Assembly (NCBI GenBank): GCA_018716285.1
Contig: DVKD01000057.1
Location: 1-48,626 of the forward strand
Direction: 5' to 3'
DNA: 48,626 bases
Origin: Candidatus Merdivicinus faecavium
GTDB taxonomy: Bacteria > Bacillota > Clostridia > Oscillospirales > Ruminococcaceae
The notes beneath the pieces are model-generated. The model saw nothing but the letters and a program-made list of their open reading frames with translations. It was not told where the DNA came from and searched no databases. Positions 32,801-38,533 of this stretch are shown here, piece after piece (the first letter of the stretch is position 1; every line of letters starts with the position of its first letter). A program made the position numbers and the translations under genes.

Positions 32801-33421
32801 GACCAGCCGGATGATGTGGTCGCCGCGGCGGATGTGGGTCTGCTCGTGGAGGAGGATGCAGGTCTTCTCCCGCTCCGAAAGCCCGGCCGGCAGATAGATG
32901 CGCGGCCGGAAAACGCCGAGCACAAAGGCGGTCTCCAGCCCCGGCATGACGCAGACCCCCTTCTCCGCGGGGTCAGGTTCGGCCGGGCGGAGCTTTTTCC
33001 ACAGCCGCAGGTAGGAGATGACGCTCCAGCAGAGCAGCAGCGCCATGCCGGCAAGCCAGATCACGCCGCAGACCGTCGTCACCTGCTCCATCGTCCCCGT
33101 CGGGACGGTGACGCCCTCGTAGTAACGGCCTCCCAGGTAGTCGTTGACCGGGACGTCGATCGCGGGGATGCTGGTTTCAATGCGGAAGGTGTTCCGCACC
33201 GGCGCGCTGGGCGGGATGGGGGTGGTGCTGGGGACGACGCTCGCCGGACTCTCAAAGGAGAAGGGGCAGAGCAGCCGGAACAGCGCCACCGACCAGAGCA
33301 GGTAGGAAAAGGCCTTCGGCGCTTTTTTCAGGCAGAGACGCACCGGGAGAATCAGCAGGATGATCAGCCCGGCAGTCACGCTCATGTTCAAAAGGGAGAG
33401 AAAAACTGTATAAAGTTCCAT
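29858..33421 (-). CDS. M56/BlaR1-type membrane metalloprotease with a very large extracellular region
   Basis: 1187 aa. The N-terminal M56 domain has helices near 15-30, 40-52 and 118-140, then the zinc motif HEQTH (192-196) and DMEMSCDEAV (about 231-240), as in BlaR1/MecR1. A last helix at 298-316 is followed by roughly 870 residues outside the cell. BlaR1 has about 250 residues there. I see no SxxK/KTG penicillin-binding layout; the region looks like several beta-rich modules. It probably senses an external signal and cleaves BlaI. Start at 33421 with AGGAGTG upstream, 5 bases after the blaI-like stop. Confidence 0.9.
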   Translation of the reverse strand: MELYTVFLSLLNMSVTAGLIILLILPVRLCLKKAPKAFSYLLWSVALFRLLCPFSFESPASVVPSTTPIPPSAPVRNTFRIETSIPAIDVPVNDYLGGRYYEGVTVPTGTMEQVTTVCGVIWLAGMALLLCWSVISYLRLWKKLRPAEPDPAEKGVCVMPGLETAFVLGVFRPRIYLPAGLSEREKTCILLHEQTHIRRGDHIIRLVSFAALCLHWFNPLVWLAFWLSGRDMEMSCDEAVLKKLGNEVKKEYSTSLLSLASGRRNFPGRNFPAGPLAFGEGDTKNRIKNVLSYRKPAFWVLIAAIAAVAAAIFLLAANPLSKRESMEWLNSLDAAQVRQIELVAMPGGENERYANITDGEEISGIVATLREGSGRYVAEPEALAGGGLSFYLTMEDGSRHHVANNGNVYLVVDGDSFEADYQWLASLDEYASLADSSLPEDFSFEAAAAGSAPFGQDYTVAAIPYRALEYSLDISAEDAPRYRLTGEMALLESADWVLGAQDGGWTGCGTAEPVSLTEENFDALFTIPDGDLWEGGLSAQALREGNRSAWQVVREDADNTTIYYILQQNNGELYLTYGYLEGGLQYANIRWVFRLSPALAEGAEALFALRADYVGSAPAVGAILDALSFPQARGAISLQTEEEPYGLTVEFPADAADLLPYEKNAVLLLSLIGNLDVVQFSFPSETVSYTRAWAEEWTGLADVRAESVGDFSSLLSFLNGIISSESVAQSHPEWEGYAYTGELEVTAGDRSFQLLDTPENPAEEAAANYFAYDIAGDYAALETLCSGNESLVNSARSQAEDAAAGDYIQQYIVYTLETMQTIPDQPLADAGRFGLTSYAVVRADVEMSWSPEAAAKGPQLGDGWYTRLFLCGETDGGWKIYEVYWAESLAGSASTYLLEEEYLQQVLNSVEFTENGVEIPFPEGMPQEHPLSVSGSARINGGENRGSDLDETVVQPGALSADFVPRQEGDSFSLYLRFYVEEDGNSLRETAAWYASWVYEGGQMVRQPWLLETEGGPEQHGRELTAHFAEPHGQNYAASMTLPEGWTAAPASGSRTAGTIYLMGPDGSHAATIGCGIVTYYPEAAAAGNFPISVYSDLMLGSMLNWNNEYTPVRQGEFNADGVPVTETATVQIYRSTGGASGTVTYTPGILSYDLGLLRYISIEIVQEGISEAAVRELAESISLRAE

Positions 33422-33426
33422 GAATA

Positions 33427-33786
33427 TCACTCCTTGTATTCGTCAATGAGCTTTTTCAGCGCCTCCACCTCGTCCTGACTCAGCCGGTTGCGGCGGGTGA
33501 AGGCGGCGAGGAAGCGGGGCAGCGAGCCGTCGAAGCTCTTTTCGATGAGCTCCTCCCCCTGCATCGCGTGGAATTCCTCCCGCTTGAGGAGGGCCTTCAC
33601 CGTCCCGCCGTTGTTTTCAAAAAGCCCGCGCGCGCAGAGCCGCTTGAGCATGGTGTAGGTGGTGGATTTTTTCCATCCGAACCGTTCCGCGCAGAGCCGC
33701 ACAAGCTCCCCCGAACCGACCGGCTGGCGTTCCCAGATCAGATCCGCGAATTTCTCTTCCATTTCTCCAAGGCGGCAGTTGTCCAT
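33427..33786 (-). CDS. BlaI/MecI-family repressor
   Basis: 119 aa from the ATG at 33786 (ribosome site GGAGGGG). Winged-helix domain with EEKFADLIWERQPVGSGELV, KKSTTYTMLKRLCARGL and a C-terminal dimerisation helix ending LIDEYKE. Cleaved by the partner protease in the known system. The operon promoter carries a palindrome in its spacer, so it is probably self-regulated. Confidence 0.95.
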   Translation of the reverse strand: MDNCRLGEMEEKFADLIWERQPVGSGELVRLCAERFGWKKSTTYTMLKRLCARGLFENNGGTVKALLKREEFHAMQGEELIEKSFDGSLPRFLAAFTRRNRLSQDEVEALKKLIDEYKE

Positions 33787-33799
33787 CGTATCCCCTCCG

Positions 33800-33860
33800 T
33801 TTGGTCTAATGTCGTTCGTCCTCACAGCTTTAGTCTAACATGATTAGACCAAACTGTCAA
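33800..33860 (-). promoter_or_regulatory. BlaI-type operator and promoter
   Basis: TTGACA (33855-33860), 17-bp spacer, TAGACT (33832-33837). Palindrome 33829-33853 has arms TTTAGTCTAA and TTAGACCAAA and fills the spacer and -10. A further half-site TTTGGTCTAA is at 33800-33809. Confidence 0.88.
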
Positions 33861-33881
33861 GAGCTTTCGAAAAATTTGCGC

Positions 33882-33912
33882 AAAAAAATACCCCGTTCCA
33901 ACTGGAACGGGG
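33882..33912 (-). terminator. Terminator of the oadB-oadG-like operon
   Basis: CCCCGTTCC pairs with GGAACGGGG, followed by TATTTTTTT on the minus strand. Confidence 0.92.
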
Positions 33913-33927
33913 CGCTGCAATTCTTGT

Positions 33928-34056
33928 TTAGTCGTGGAACACTCTGGTAAGAAGGACCATCACCGCGATGAGCACCGCGACGACGATGAAAATCCCCAGC
34001 ATGCCCAGGCCCATGATGCTCAGGGAATCGACAAAGGCTGCGACATTCAGGCTCAT
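33928..34056 (-). CDS. Small OadG-like subunit of a sodium-pump decarboxylase
   Basis: 42 aa, mostly one membrane helix (about 12-38) with LSIMGLGMLGIFIVVAVLI, resembling the membrane anchor of OadG gamma subunits but lacking the periplasm/cytosol tail that binds OadA. AAGGAAGAG precedes the ATG at 34056, 21 bases after the beta-subunit gene, so it belongs to that operon. It likely assembles with the beta subunit. Confidence 0.82.
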   Translation of the reverse strand: MSLNVAAFVDSLSIMGLGMLGIFIVVAVLIAVMVLLTRVFHD

Positions 34057-34077
34057 AGAATCTCTTCCTTTCTTGAT

Positions 34078-35199
34078 TTAACCGACGAGGGTCAGGATCA
34101 GGCCGCCCGCGATGACCGAGGCGATCTGGCCGGAAACGTTGGCGCCGACCGCGTGCATGAGGAGGAAGTTCTCCGGGTCCTCCTCCAGGCCCAGCTTGTT
34201 GACGACGCGGGCGGACATCGGGAAGGCCGAGATGCCGGCCGCACCGATCATGGGGTTGACCTTGTTGTGCGGGGTGAACAGGTTCATGAGCTTGGCAAAG
34301 AAGACGCCGCCGACGGTGTCAAAGACAAAGGCGACAAGGCCCAGGCACATGATGAGGATGGTCTCCCAGGCAAGGAAGTATTCCGCCTGCATCCGGGTGG
34401 AGATGGTGAAGCCGAGCAGGATGGTGACGATGTTGGCCAGGGAATTCTGGGCGGTTTCCGAAAGGTTGTCCAGCACGCCGCACTCGCGGATGAGGTTGCC
34501 GAACATCAAAAAGCCTACCAGCGCAACCGACTTGGGGGCGACCAGGCCGGCGATCATGGTGATGACGACAGGGAAGAGGATCTTGGCCGTCTTGCTGACC
34601 GGCCGCTGGCGGTAGGGCATCCGGATAAGGCGCTCTTTCTTGGTGGTGATCAGCTTGATGACCGGCGGCTGGACAATGGGAACCAGCGCCATGTAGGAAT
34701 AGGCCGCCACAACGATCGCGCCGACGTACTTCGACTGGAAGAAGTTGGCGACAAAGATGGAGGTCGGGCCGTCCGCCGCGCCGATGATGGCGATGGAAGC
34801 GGCGTCCTTCAGCTCAAAGCCAAAGAGGCAGGCCATGCTGAGGGTAAAGAAGATGCCGAACTGGGCCGCGCCGCCGAACAGCATCATCTTCGGGTTGGAA
34901 AGCAGGGGGGCGAAGTCGATCATCGCGCCGATGCCGATGAAAAGGAGGAGGGGGAAGAGCTCGTTTGCGATGCCCGCGTTAAACAGGACATCGATCGGCC
35001 CCACCTCGCTGCCCTGCGTAACTGCGCCGGAATTGGGGAGGTTGACTAAGATTGCGCCGAAGCCCATCGGGATAAGCAAAGTCGGCTCCATCTTTTTGCG
35101 GATGCCCAGGTAGATGAGCAGCGCGCCGATGATCCACATGACGGCCTGCTGCCAGGTGACCTGGGTGACATTCTCAAAAAGTTCCAGGATTTGCTGCAT
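34078..35199 (-). CDS. Sodium-translocating decarboxylase beta subunit (OadB-like)
   Basis: 373 aa with about nine membrane helices. The signature AADGPTSIF carries the Asp implicated in Na+ binding (Asp203 in Klebsiella OadB); GFMSSR-like and C-terminal SARVVNKLG and HAVGANVSGQIASV segments also fit. OadB couples carboxybiotin decarboxylation to Na+ export. No alpha subunit or biotin carrier is nearby. The ATG at 35199 gives better spacing to AAAGGA than the ATG at 35208, but either is possible. Expression is controlled by a yybP-ykoY manganese riboswitch, which normally serves metal exporters; this raises the question of what the pump moves. Confidence 0.93.
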   Translation of the reverse strand: MQQILELFENVTQVTWQQAVMWIIGALLIYLGIRKKMEPTLLIPMGFGAILVNLPNSGAVTQGSEVGPIDVLFNAGIANELFPLLLFIGIGAMIDFAPLLSNPKMMLFGGAAQFGIFFTLSMACLFGFELKDAASIAIIGAADGPTSIFVANFFQSKYVGAIVVAAYSYMALVPIVQPPVIKLITTKKERLIRMPYRQRPVSKTAKILFPVVITMIAGLVAPKSVALVGFLMFGNLIRECGVLDNLSETAQNSLANIVTILLGFTISTRMQAEYFLAWETILIMCLGLVAFVFDTVGGVFFAKLMNLFTPHNKVNPMIGAAGISAFPMSARVVNKLGLEEDPENFLLMHAVGANVSGQIASVIAGGLILTLVG

Positions 35200-35235
35200 T
35201 TTTTTCATTCCTTTCAGATTGCGGGATATGCGGGC

Positions 35236-35277
35236 AAAAAAAAGACCTTTACTATGGCGCACCACAATAAAAGTCTT
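35236..35277 (-). terminator. Riboswitch-controlled terminator before the oadB-like gene
   Basis: The arm AAGACTTTTATTGTGG pairs with CCATAGTAAAGGTCTT and is followed by eight U. Its 5' arm overlaps the 3' strand of the riboswitch P1 stem (35261-35277), so ligand-bound and terminated states exclude each other. Confidence 0.88.
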
Positions 35278-35372
35278 GCTGTCGGCTTCCCTTAAACTGG
35301 ACGCGGATAGAAGCTATCGGGATGGCGCGTCCAGCCACAGCACAGCGGCTGCCAGCTACTCCCCTTTGTTGT
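35261..35372 (-). ncRNA. yybP-ykoY manganese riboswitch
   Basis: It begins AAAGGGGAGTAGC (complement of 35355-35367) and ends AGCAAGACTTTTATTG, both matching the two conserved strands of the Lactococcus yybP-ykoY RNA as I remember it. In between, CGCCATCCCGATAG and CTATCCGCG match the P3/L3 arm (CGUCA...CG pattern). P1 pairs ACAACAAAG with CTTTTATTGT with one mismatch and one bulge. This class is switched on by Mn2+. The overlap with the terminator arm fits ligand-dependent antitermination. Confidence 0.88.
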
Positions 35373-35379
35373 ACTTTCC

Positions 35380-35408
35380 ATAATAACGGATTTTTCACGG
35401 AATGTCAA
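35380..35408 (-). promoter_or_regulatory. Promoter of the riboswitch-oadB transcript
   Basis: TTGACA (35403-35408), 17-bp spacer, TATTAT (35380-35385); expected transcript start near 35373, just before the aptamer. Confidence 0.88.
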
Positions 35409-35426
35409 TAGGATTTGCAAAATGTC

Positions 35427-35747
35427 TCAAATTCCGCCCGGTTCCTTGCCCACCAGGAAAATTTTTTTGGAAAACCCGCCGCGCTCCTCCCGTTTCTGCC
35501 GGCAGAGCGCCTCCAGCTCCTCCAGGGAATGCCCCTGCGCCTCGCAGAGGGCGTAAACCACCTCCAGGATGTCGGCGAGCTCCGCGAGCTCCCCGCTCTC
35601 GCGGTATTCGGCGGCCTCCTCGTCGAGCTTCCGCTCCAGGCAGCGGCGGTATTCTGTGTCGTCCAGGATCCGGGTGACCGGCTTTTCGCCGTTTGCGGCG
35701 ATGATCTCGGGGATGCGGTCCCGCACGAGCTTGTCAAATTTGATCAT
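35427..35747 (-). CDS. MazG-like NTP/phosphoribosyl-ATP pyrophosphohydrolase
   Basis: 106 aa all-alpha protein: FDKLVRDRIPEIIAANGE, then LDEEAAEYRES and ELADILEVVYALCE supply the EExxE...ExxD metal-binding residues. Proteins of this type are often called phosphoribosyl-ATP pyrophosphohydrolase, but in the absence of his genes a housecleaning or unknown nucleotide role is more likely. The start overlaps the rsmI stop (ATGA), so it is the third gene of the trmN6-like/rsmI operon. Confidence 0.87.
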   Translation of the reverse strand: MIKFDKLVRDRIPEIIAANGEKPVTRILDDTEYRRCLERKLDEEAAEYRESGELAELADILEVVYALCEAQGHSLEELEALCRQKREERGGFSKKIFLVGKEPGGI

Positions 35748-36604
35748 ACTTGCTCTCCTTCCGCAGATGCCGGCCGCTCGCTGATGAGCCCGGCGTAGAT
35801 CTCGCTTTTCTTATATCCGGTGTCCGCTGCGGTAAGGCGGGCGGCCTCGGTCGGCTTCAGCCCGCTTAAGACCAGCTCCCGCGCGGCGGCGACAGCCTCC
35901 TCGAGGGAAGGCTGCTCCTTCCCCGCGTCCGCGGGCGCGCCCTCGACGATGAGGACGAATTCCCCGCGGGGCGGGGTCTCGGCAAAATGGGCGGCCGCAC
36001 CCGCGAGGTCGGTGCGCAGCACCTCCTCATGCACCTTGGTCAGTTCCCGCGCCAGGGCGATGCGGCGGTTGCCGAAGGCGGCCAGCAGGTCCTGCAGGGT
36101 GTTTGTCAGCTTGTGCGGCGCCTCGTAAAAGATGAGGGTATGGGGGTCGTTTTTGAGCGACTCGAGGTGAAGCTGCCGGTTGCGCCGGTTGGTCGAGAGA
36201 AAGCCCTCGAAGCAGAAGCGGGAGGTCGGCAGGCCGCTCAGGCAGAGGGCCGAGACGGCGGCGCTCGGGCCGGGGATGACAACGGTGGGGATCCCCGCCT
36301 CGGCCGCCAGCCGGACCAGGTCCTCCCCGGGGTCGGAGATGCAGGGCATCCCGGCATCCGAAACGACGGCGCAGCTCTCTCCGTCCTGGATGCGGCGGAT
36401 AATGGCGAGGCCGCGCTCCCGCAGGTTGTGGTCGTGGTAGCTCACCAGCGGCTTTTTGATGGAAAAATGGTTTAAGAGCCGCAGGGTCACCCGCGTGTCC
36501 TCCGCCGCGATAAAATCGACCGCCCCCAGCGTCTCGACCGCGCGGGGGGAGAGGTCGGACAGGTTGCCGATCGGCGTGCCGACAACGTACAATGTCCCGC
36601 TCAT
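35744..36604 (-). CDS. rsmI: 16S rRNA (cytidine-1402-2'-O)-methyltransferase RsmI
   Basis: 286 aa tetrapyrrole-methylase-fold enzyme acting at the 30S P-site. LYVVGTPIGNLSDLSPRAVETL, AAEDTRVTLRLLNHF, SDAGMPCISDPG and FYEAPHK motifs are all present. ATGA overlaps link it to both neighbours, implying translational coupling. Confidence 0.97.
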   Translation of the reverse strand: MSGTLYVVGTPIGNLSDLSPRAVETLGAVDFIAAEDTRVTLRLLNHFSIKKPLVSYHDHNLRERGLAIIRRIQDGESCAVVSDAGMPCISDPGEDLVRLAAEAGIPTVVIPGPSAAVSALCLSGLPTSRFCFEGFLSTNRRNRQLHLESLKNDPHTLIFYEAPHKLTNTLQDLLAAFGNRRIALARELTKVHEEVLRTDLAGAAAHFAETPPRGEFVLIVEGAPADAGKEQPSLEEAVAAARELVLSGLKPTEAARLTAADTGYKKSEIYAGLISERPASAEGEQV

Positions 36605-37368
36605 TCTGCTTCCTTCCTTTCTGCATTGTGTACTGTAGGTATATTCCCGTATATATTCAACATTTCGTCGGTAAAGCTCCCGTCCGGGTTCATCGAAAAG
36701 AGGGGCGGCTCGACCTGCAAAAAGGGTTTGGAGCCGTATTTTGCCTCGATCAGAACGAGCCAGGGGAGGCTGGACGCGTCCTTGGCCGCCAGCCGCATCC
36801 GCTTGGGCTCGAGGCGGTGGGCGCGGAGGGTGCAGACGACGTCGGCCAGCCGCTCCGGGCGCTGGCAGAGGCAGAGCCTCCCCCCGAAGCGGAGCAGCCG
36901 CGCCGCTGCCCGGCAGAGGTCGTCGAGGGTGCAGGTCAGCTCATGCAGCGCCTGCCGCCGGCCGGGGATCTCGCTCAGCAGGCCGGTCCCGGGGTCCTGG
37001 AAGGGGGGATTGCAGGTGATCAGGTCAAGGCTGCCGGCCGGGATGAGGGGCCCCAGCTCCCGCAGATCGGCTTCGAGGGGGAGGACCGTCTCCTCCGCCC
37101 CGGAAGCCGCCACCGTCTCCCGGCAGAGAGCCGCGGCCTCCGGCTGCAATTCCACTGCGTATATTTTCTTGGGATCATACTTTTTGTACAAGACCATCGG
37201 GATGATGCCGCAGCCTGTCCCCAGGTCGGCGCAGAGGTCCTTGTGCCGGGCGCGGGCAAAATCGGCGAGCAGAAAGGCGTCGGTGCCGAACTTGTGCAGC
37301 CTGCTCACGCAGACGCGCAGCTCCTGCCCGCGGGGCCCTGTCCCCAGCGGCTCAAAATGGCTCTCCAT
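36601..37368 (-). CDS. tRNA1(Val) (adenine-37-N6)-methyltransferase-like protein (TrmN6/YfiC)
   Basis: 255 aa class I methyltransferase. CADLGTGCGIIPMVL binds SAM, VELQPEAAALCRE is motif II, and ITCNPPF is the NPPF motif of N6-adenine methylases; the opening segment LRVCVSRLHKFGTDAFLLADFA is typical of the YfiC/TrmN6 group. Start at 37368 with AAGGAGG upstream. The upstream leader contains a terminator at 37393-37420, so the operon (this gene, rsmI, mazG-like) may be attenuated. Confidence 0.92.
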   Translation of the reverse strand: MESHFEPLGTGPRGQELRVCVSRLHKFGTDAFLLADFARARHKDLCADLGTGCGIIPMVLYKKYDPKKIYAVELQPEAAALCRETVAASGAEETVLPLEADLRELGPLIPAGSLDLITCNPPFQDPGTGLLSEIPGRRQALHELTCTLDDLCRAAARLLRFGGRLCLCQRPERLADVVCTLRAHRLEPKRMRLAAKDASSLPWLVLIEAKYGSKPFLQVEPPLFSMNPDGSFTDEMLNIYGNIPTVHNAERKEAE

Positions 37369-37392
37369 CCGTTCCTCCTTCCACACGGTATC

Positions 37393-37420
37393 AAAAAGCC
37401 CGGAGCCAATGGCCCCGGGC
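37393..37420 (-). terminator. Leader terminator before the methyltransferase operon
   Basis: GCCCGGGGCC-ATT-GGCTCCGGGC (one mismatch) followed by TTTTT on the minus strand, only 25 bases before the ATG and downstream of the promoter at 37501. A second stem, GGCGGG/CCCGCC, precedes it in the leader. Confidence 0.78.
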
Positions 37421-37500
37421 CTGACGGGAAAGCCGGCGGGAAAAGGCCCGCCAACTTCAAAAATATATATTTTTTACAATTTTTCGCTGTTCTGAGTACC

Positions 37501-37529
37501 AGTATAGCATATGGGAGCGCAAAATGCAA
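37501..37529 (-). promoter_or_regulatory. Promoter of the methyltransferase operon
   Basis: TTGCAT (37524-37529), 17-bp spacer, TATACT (37501-37506); leader of about 125 bases. Confidence 0.78.
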
Positions 37530-37555
37530 TAGAAAGCGGGAAGCCATTTCCCCGC

Positions 37556-37612
37556 GGTAACTATGCCACAGGATTGTGCCTACTTTACATCCGGCCCGTT
37601 CCGCGGTATGAT
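37556..37612 (+). promoter_or_regulatory. Promoter and second copy of the HxlR-type operator
   Basis: TTTACA (37584-37589), 17-bp spacer, TATGAT (37607-37612). The 34-bp element 37556-37589 (GGTAACTA...CACA...GTGC...TACTTTACA) matches 18684-18717 at 26 of 34 positions, with the same register to the -35. Confidence 0.82.
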
Positions 37613-37640
37613 AGAAGCATCAGCAAAAGGAGGGGTTTTG

Positions 37641-38282
37641 ATGACCGCAGCCGAAATTCCGGCCTATCTGCACCGCGAGATCCACACCGTTGTCATGGCC
37701 GTCCCGGACAGGGACGGTCTGCCCGTCACCTGCGCCATCGACATCATGGACGCGGACGAAGAGGGGCTTTATTTTCTCACCGCCCGGGGCAAGGGCTTTT
37801 ATGACCGGCTGAAGCGCCACGGCTTCCTGGCGCTCACCGGCATCAAGGGGGAGGACACCATGTCCCGCGTCGCCGTCTCGGTCCGCGGGAAAGTGCGGGA
37901 GCTGGGGGAAGGCCCGCTGCCGCGGCTGTTGGACTTAAACCCTTACATGCGGGAAATCTACCCCACAGACGCCTCCCAAAGGGCGCTCACCGTCTTCCAG
38001 CTCTACGAGGGGAGCGGCGAGTGGTTCGACCTCTCCAAAAAGCCGGTCGAGCGGATCCCGTTTTCGATCGGCCGTTCCGCCGGGGCGCGGAAGGGCTACC
38101 GCATCACGGCGGCCTGCACCGGCTGCCGGGCCTGCGGGGCGGTCTGCCCCCAGAACTGCATCGACTTTTCGAAGACGCCGTCCATGCCGGCGGTGATCCG
38201 GCAGGAAAACTGCCTCCACTGCGGCAACTGCATGGCGGCCTGCCCGCATCACGCGGTCGTCCGGGAGGGAGAAGTTCGATGA
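37641..38282 (+). CDS. Flavin-reductase-like (PNPOx-fold) protein with two [4Fe-4S] clusters
   Basis: 213 aa. Residues 1-130 look like a pyridoxamine-phosphate-oxidase split-barrel that binds FMN (VPDRDGLPVTCAIDIM, GLYFLTARGKGFYDRL). Residues 155-205 carry two ferredoxin motifs: Cys 159, 162, 165, 169 and Cys 191, 194, 197, 201, each ending CP. It probably passes electrons from a ferredoxin to a flavin-bound small substrate. Ribosome site AAGGAGGGG. The promoter shares the HxlR-type operator with the oxidoreductase gene at 18823, so a common redox signal is likely. Confidence 0.9.
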   Translation: MTAAEIPAYLHREIHTVVMAVPDRDGLPVTCAIDIMDADEEGLYFLTARGKGFYDRLKRHGFLALTGIKGEDTMSRVAVSVRGKVRELGEGPLPRLLDLNPYMREIYPTDASQRALTVFQLYEGSGEWFDLSKKPVERIPFSIGRSAGARKGYRITAACTGCRACGAVCPQNCIDFSKTPSMPAVIRQENCLHCGNCMAACPHHAVVREGEVR

Positions 38283-38533
38283 CCCGGCAGGAGAGACGGA
38301 TCTTCCTCAATCCGGAGGTGCAGGTCCGGCTCGCCGGAGCGGATCCGCTGCATCTCTGCCGGGAAGCTGCTGAGCGCTTAGGCGGGAGGAAAAAGCATCA
38401 GGCACGCAAAATGGCCCCGGGCAGATGCCCGGGGCCTTCCGCATGCCGCTACGCCTCCGTTTCTTCCGCCGCGGCCGGATCCGAAACGACGGCTTCTTCC
38501 GCCATCACTGCAATACGGCCGTATTCTCCGTAA
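38279..38533 (+). other. Short open frame overlapping the flavin/Fe-S gene stop; possible gene remnant
   Basis: An ATG overlaps the previous stop (ATGA) and opens MTRQERRIFLNPEVQVRL, followed by a plausible helical stretch to about residue 36. The frame then runs into the terminator and the end of the convergent protease gene and finishes after 84 codons. It looks like the start of a coupled gene whose rest has been lost. Confidence 0.3.
38407..38436 (-). terminator. Terminator of the giant protease gene
   Basis: A 10-bp GC stem, GGCCCCGGGC with its complement, 13 bases after the stop, followed by ATTTTG on the minus strand. The U-tract is short. Confidence 0.7.

Noticed and set aside
35261-35372. 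Na+ (DUF1646) or Li+ (nhaA) riboswitch, attractive because the gene is a sodium pump
   Set aside because: Both conserved strands and the internal arm match yybP-ykoY much better.
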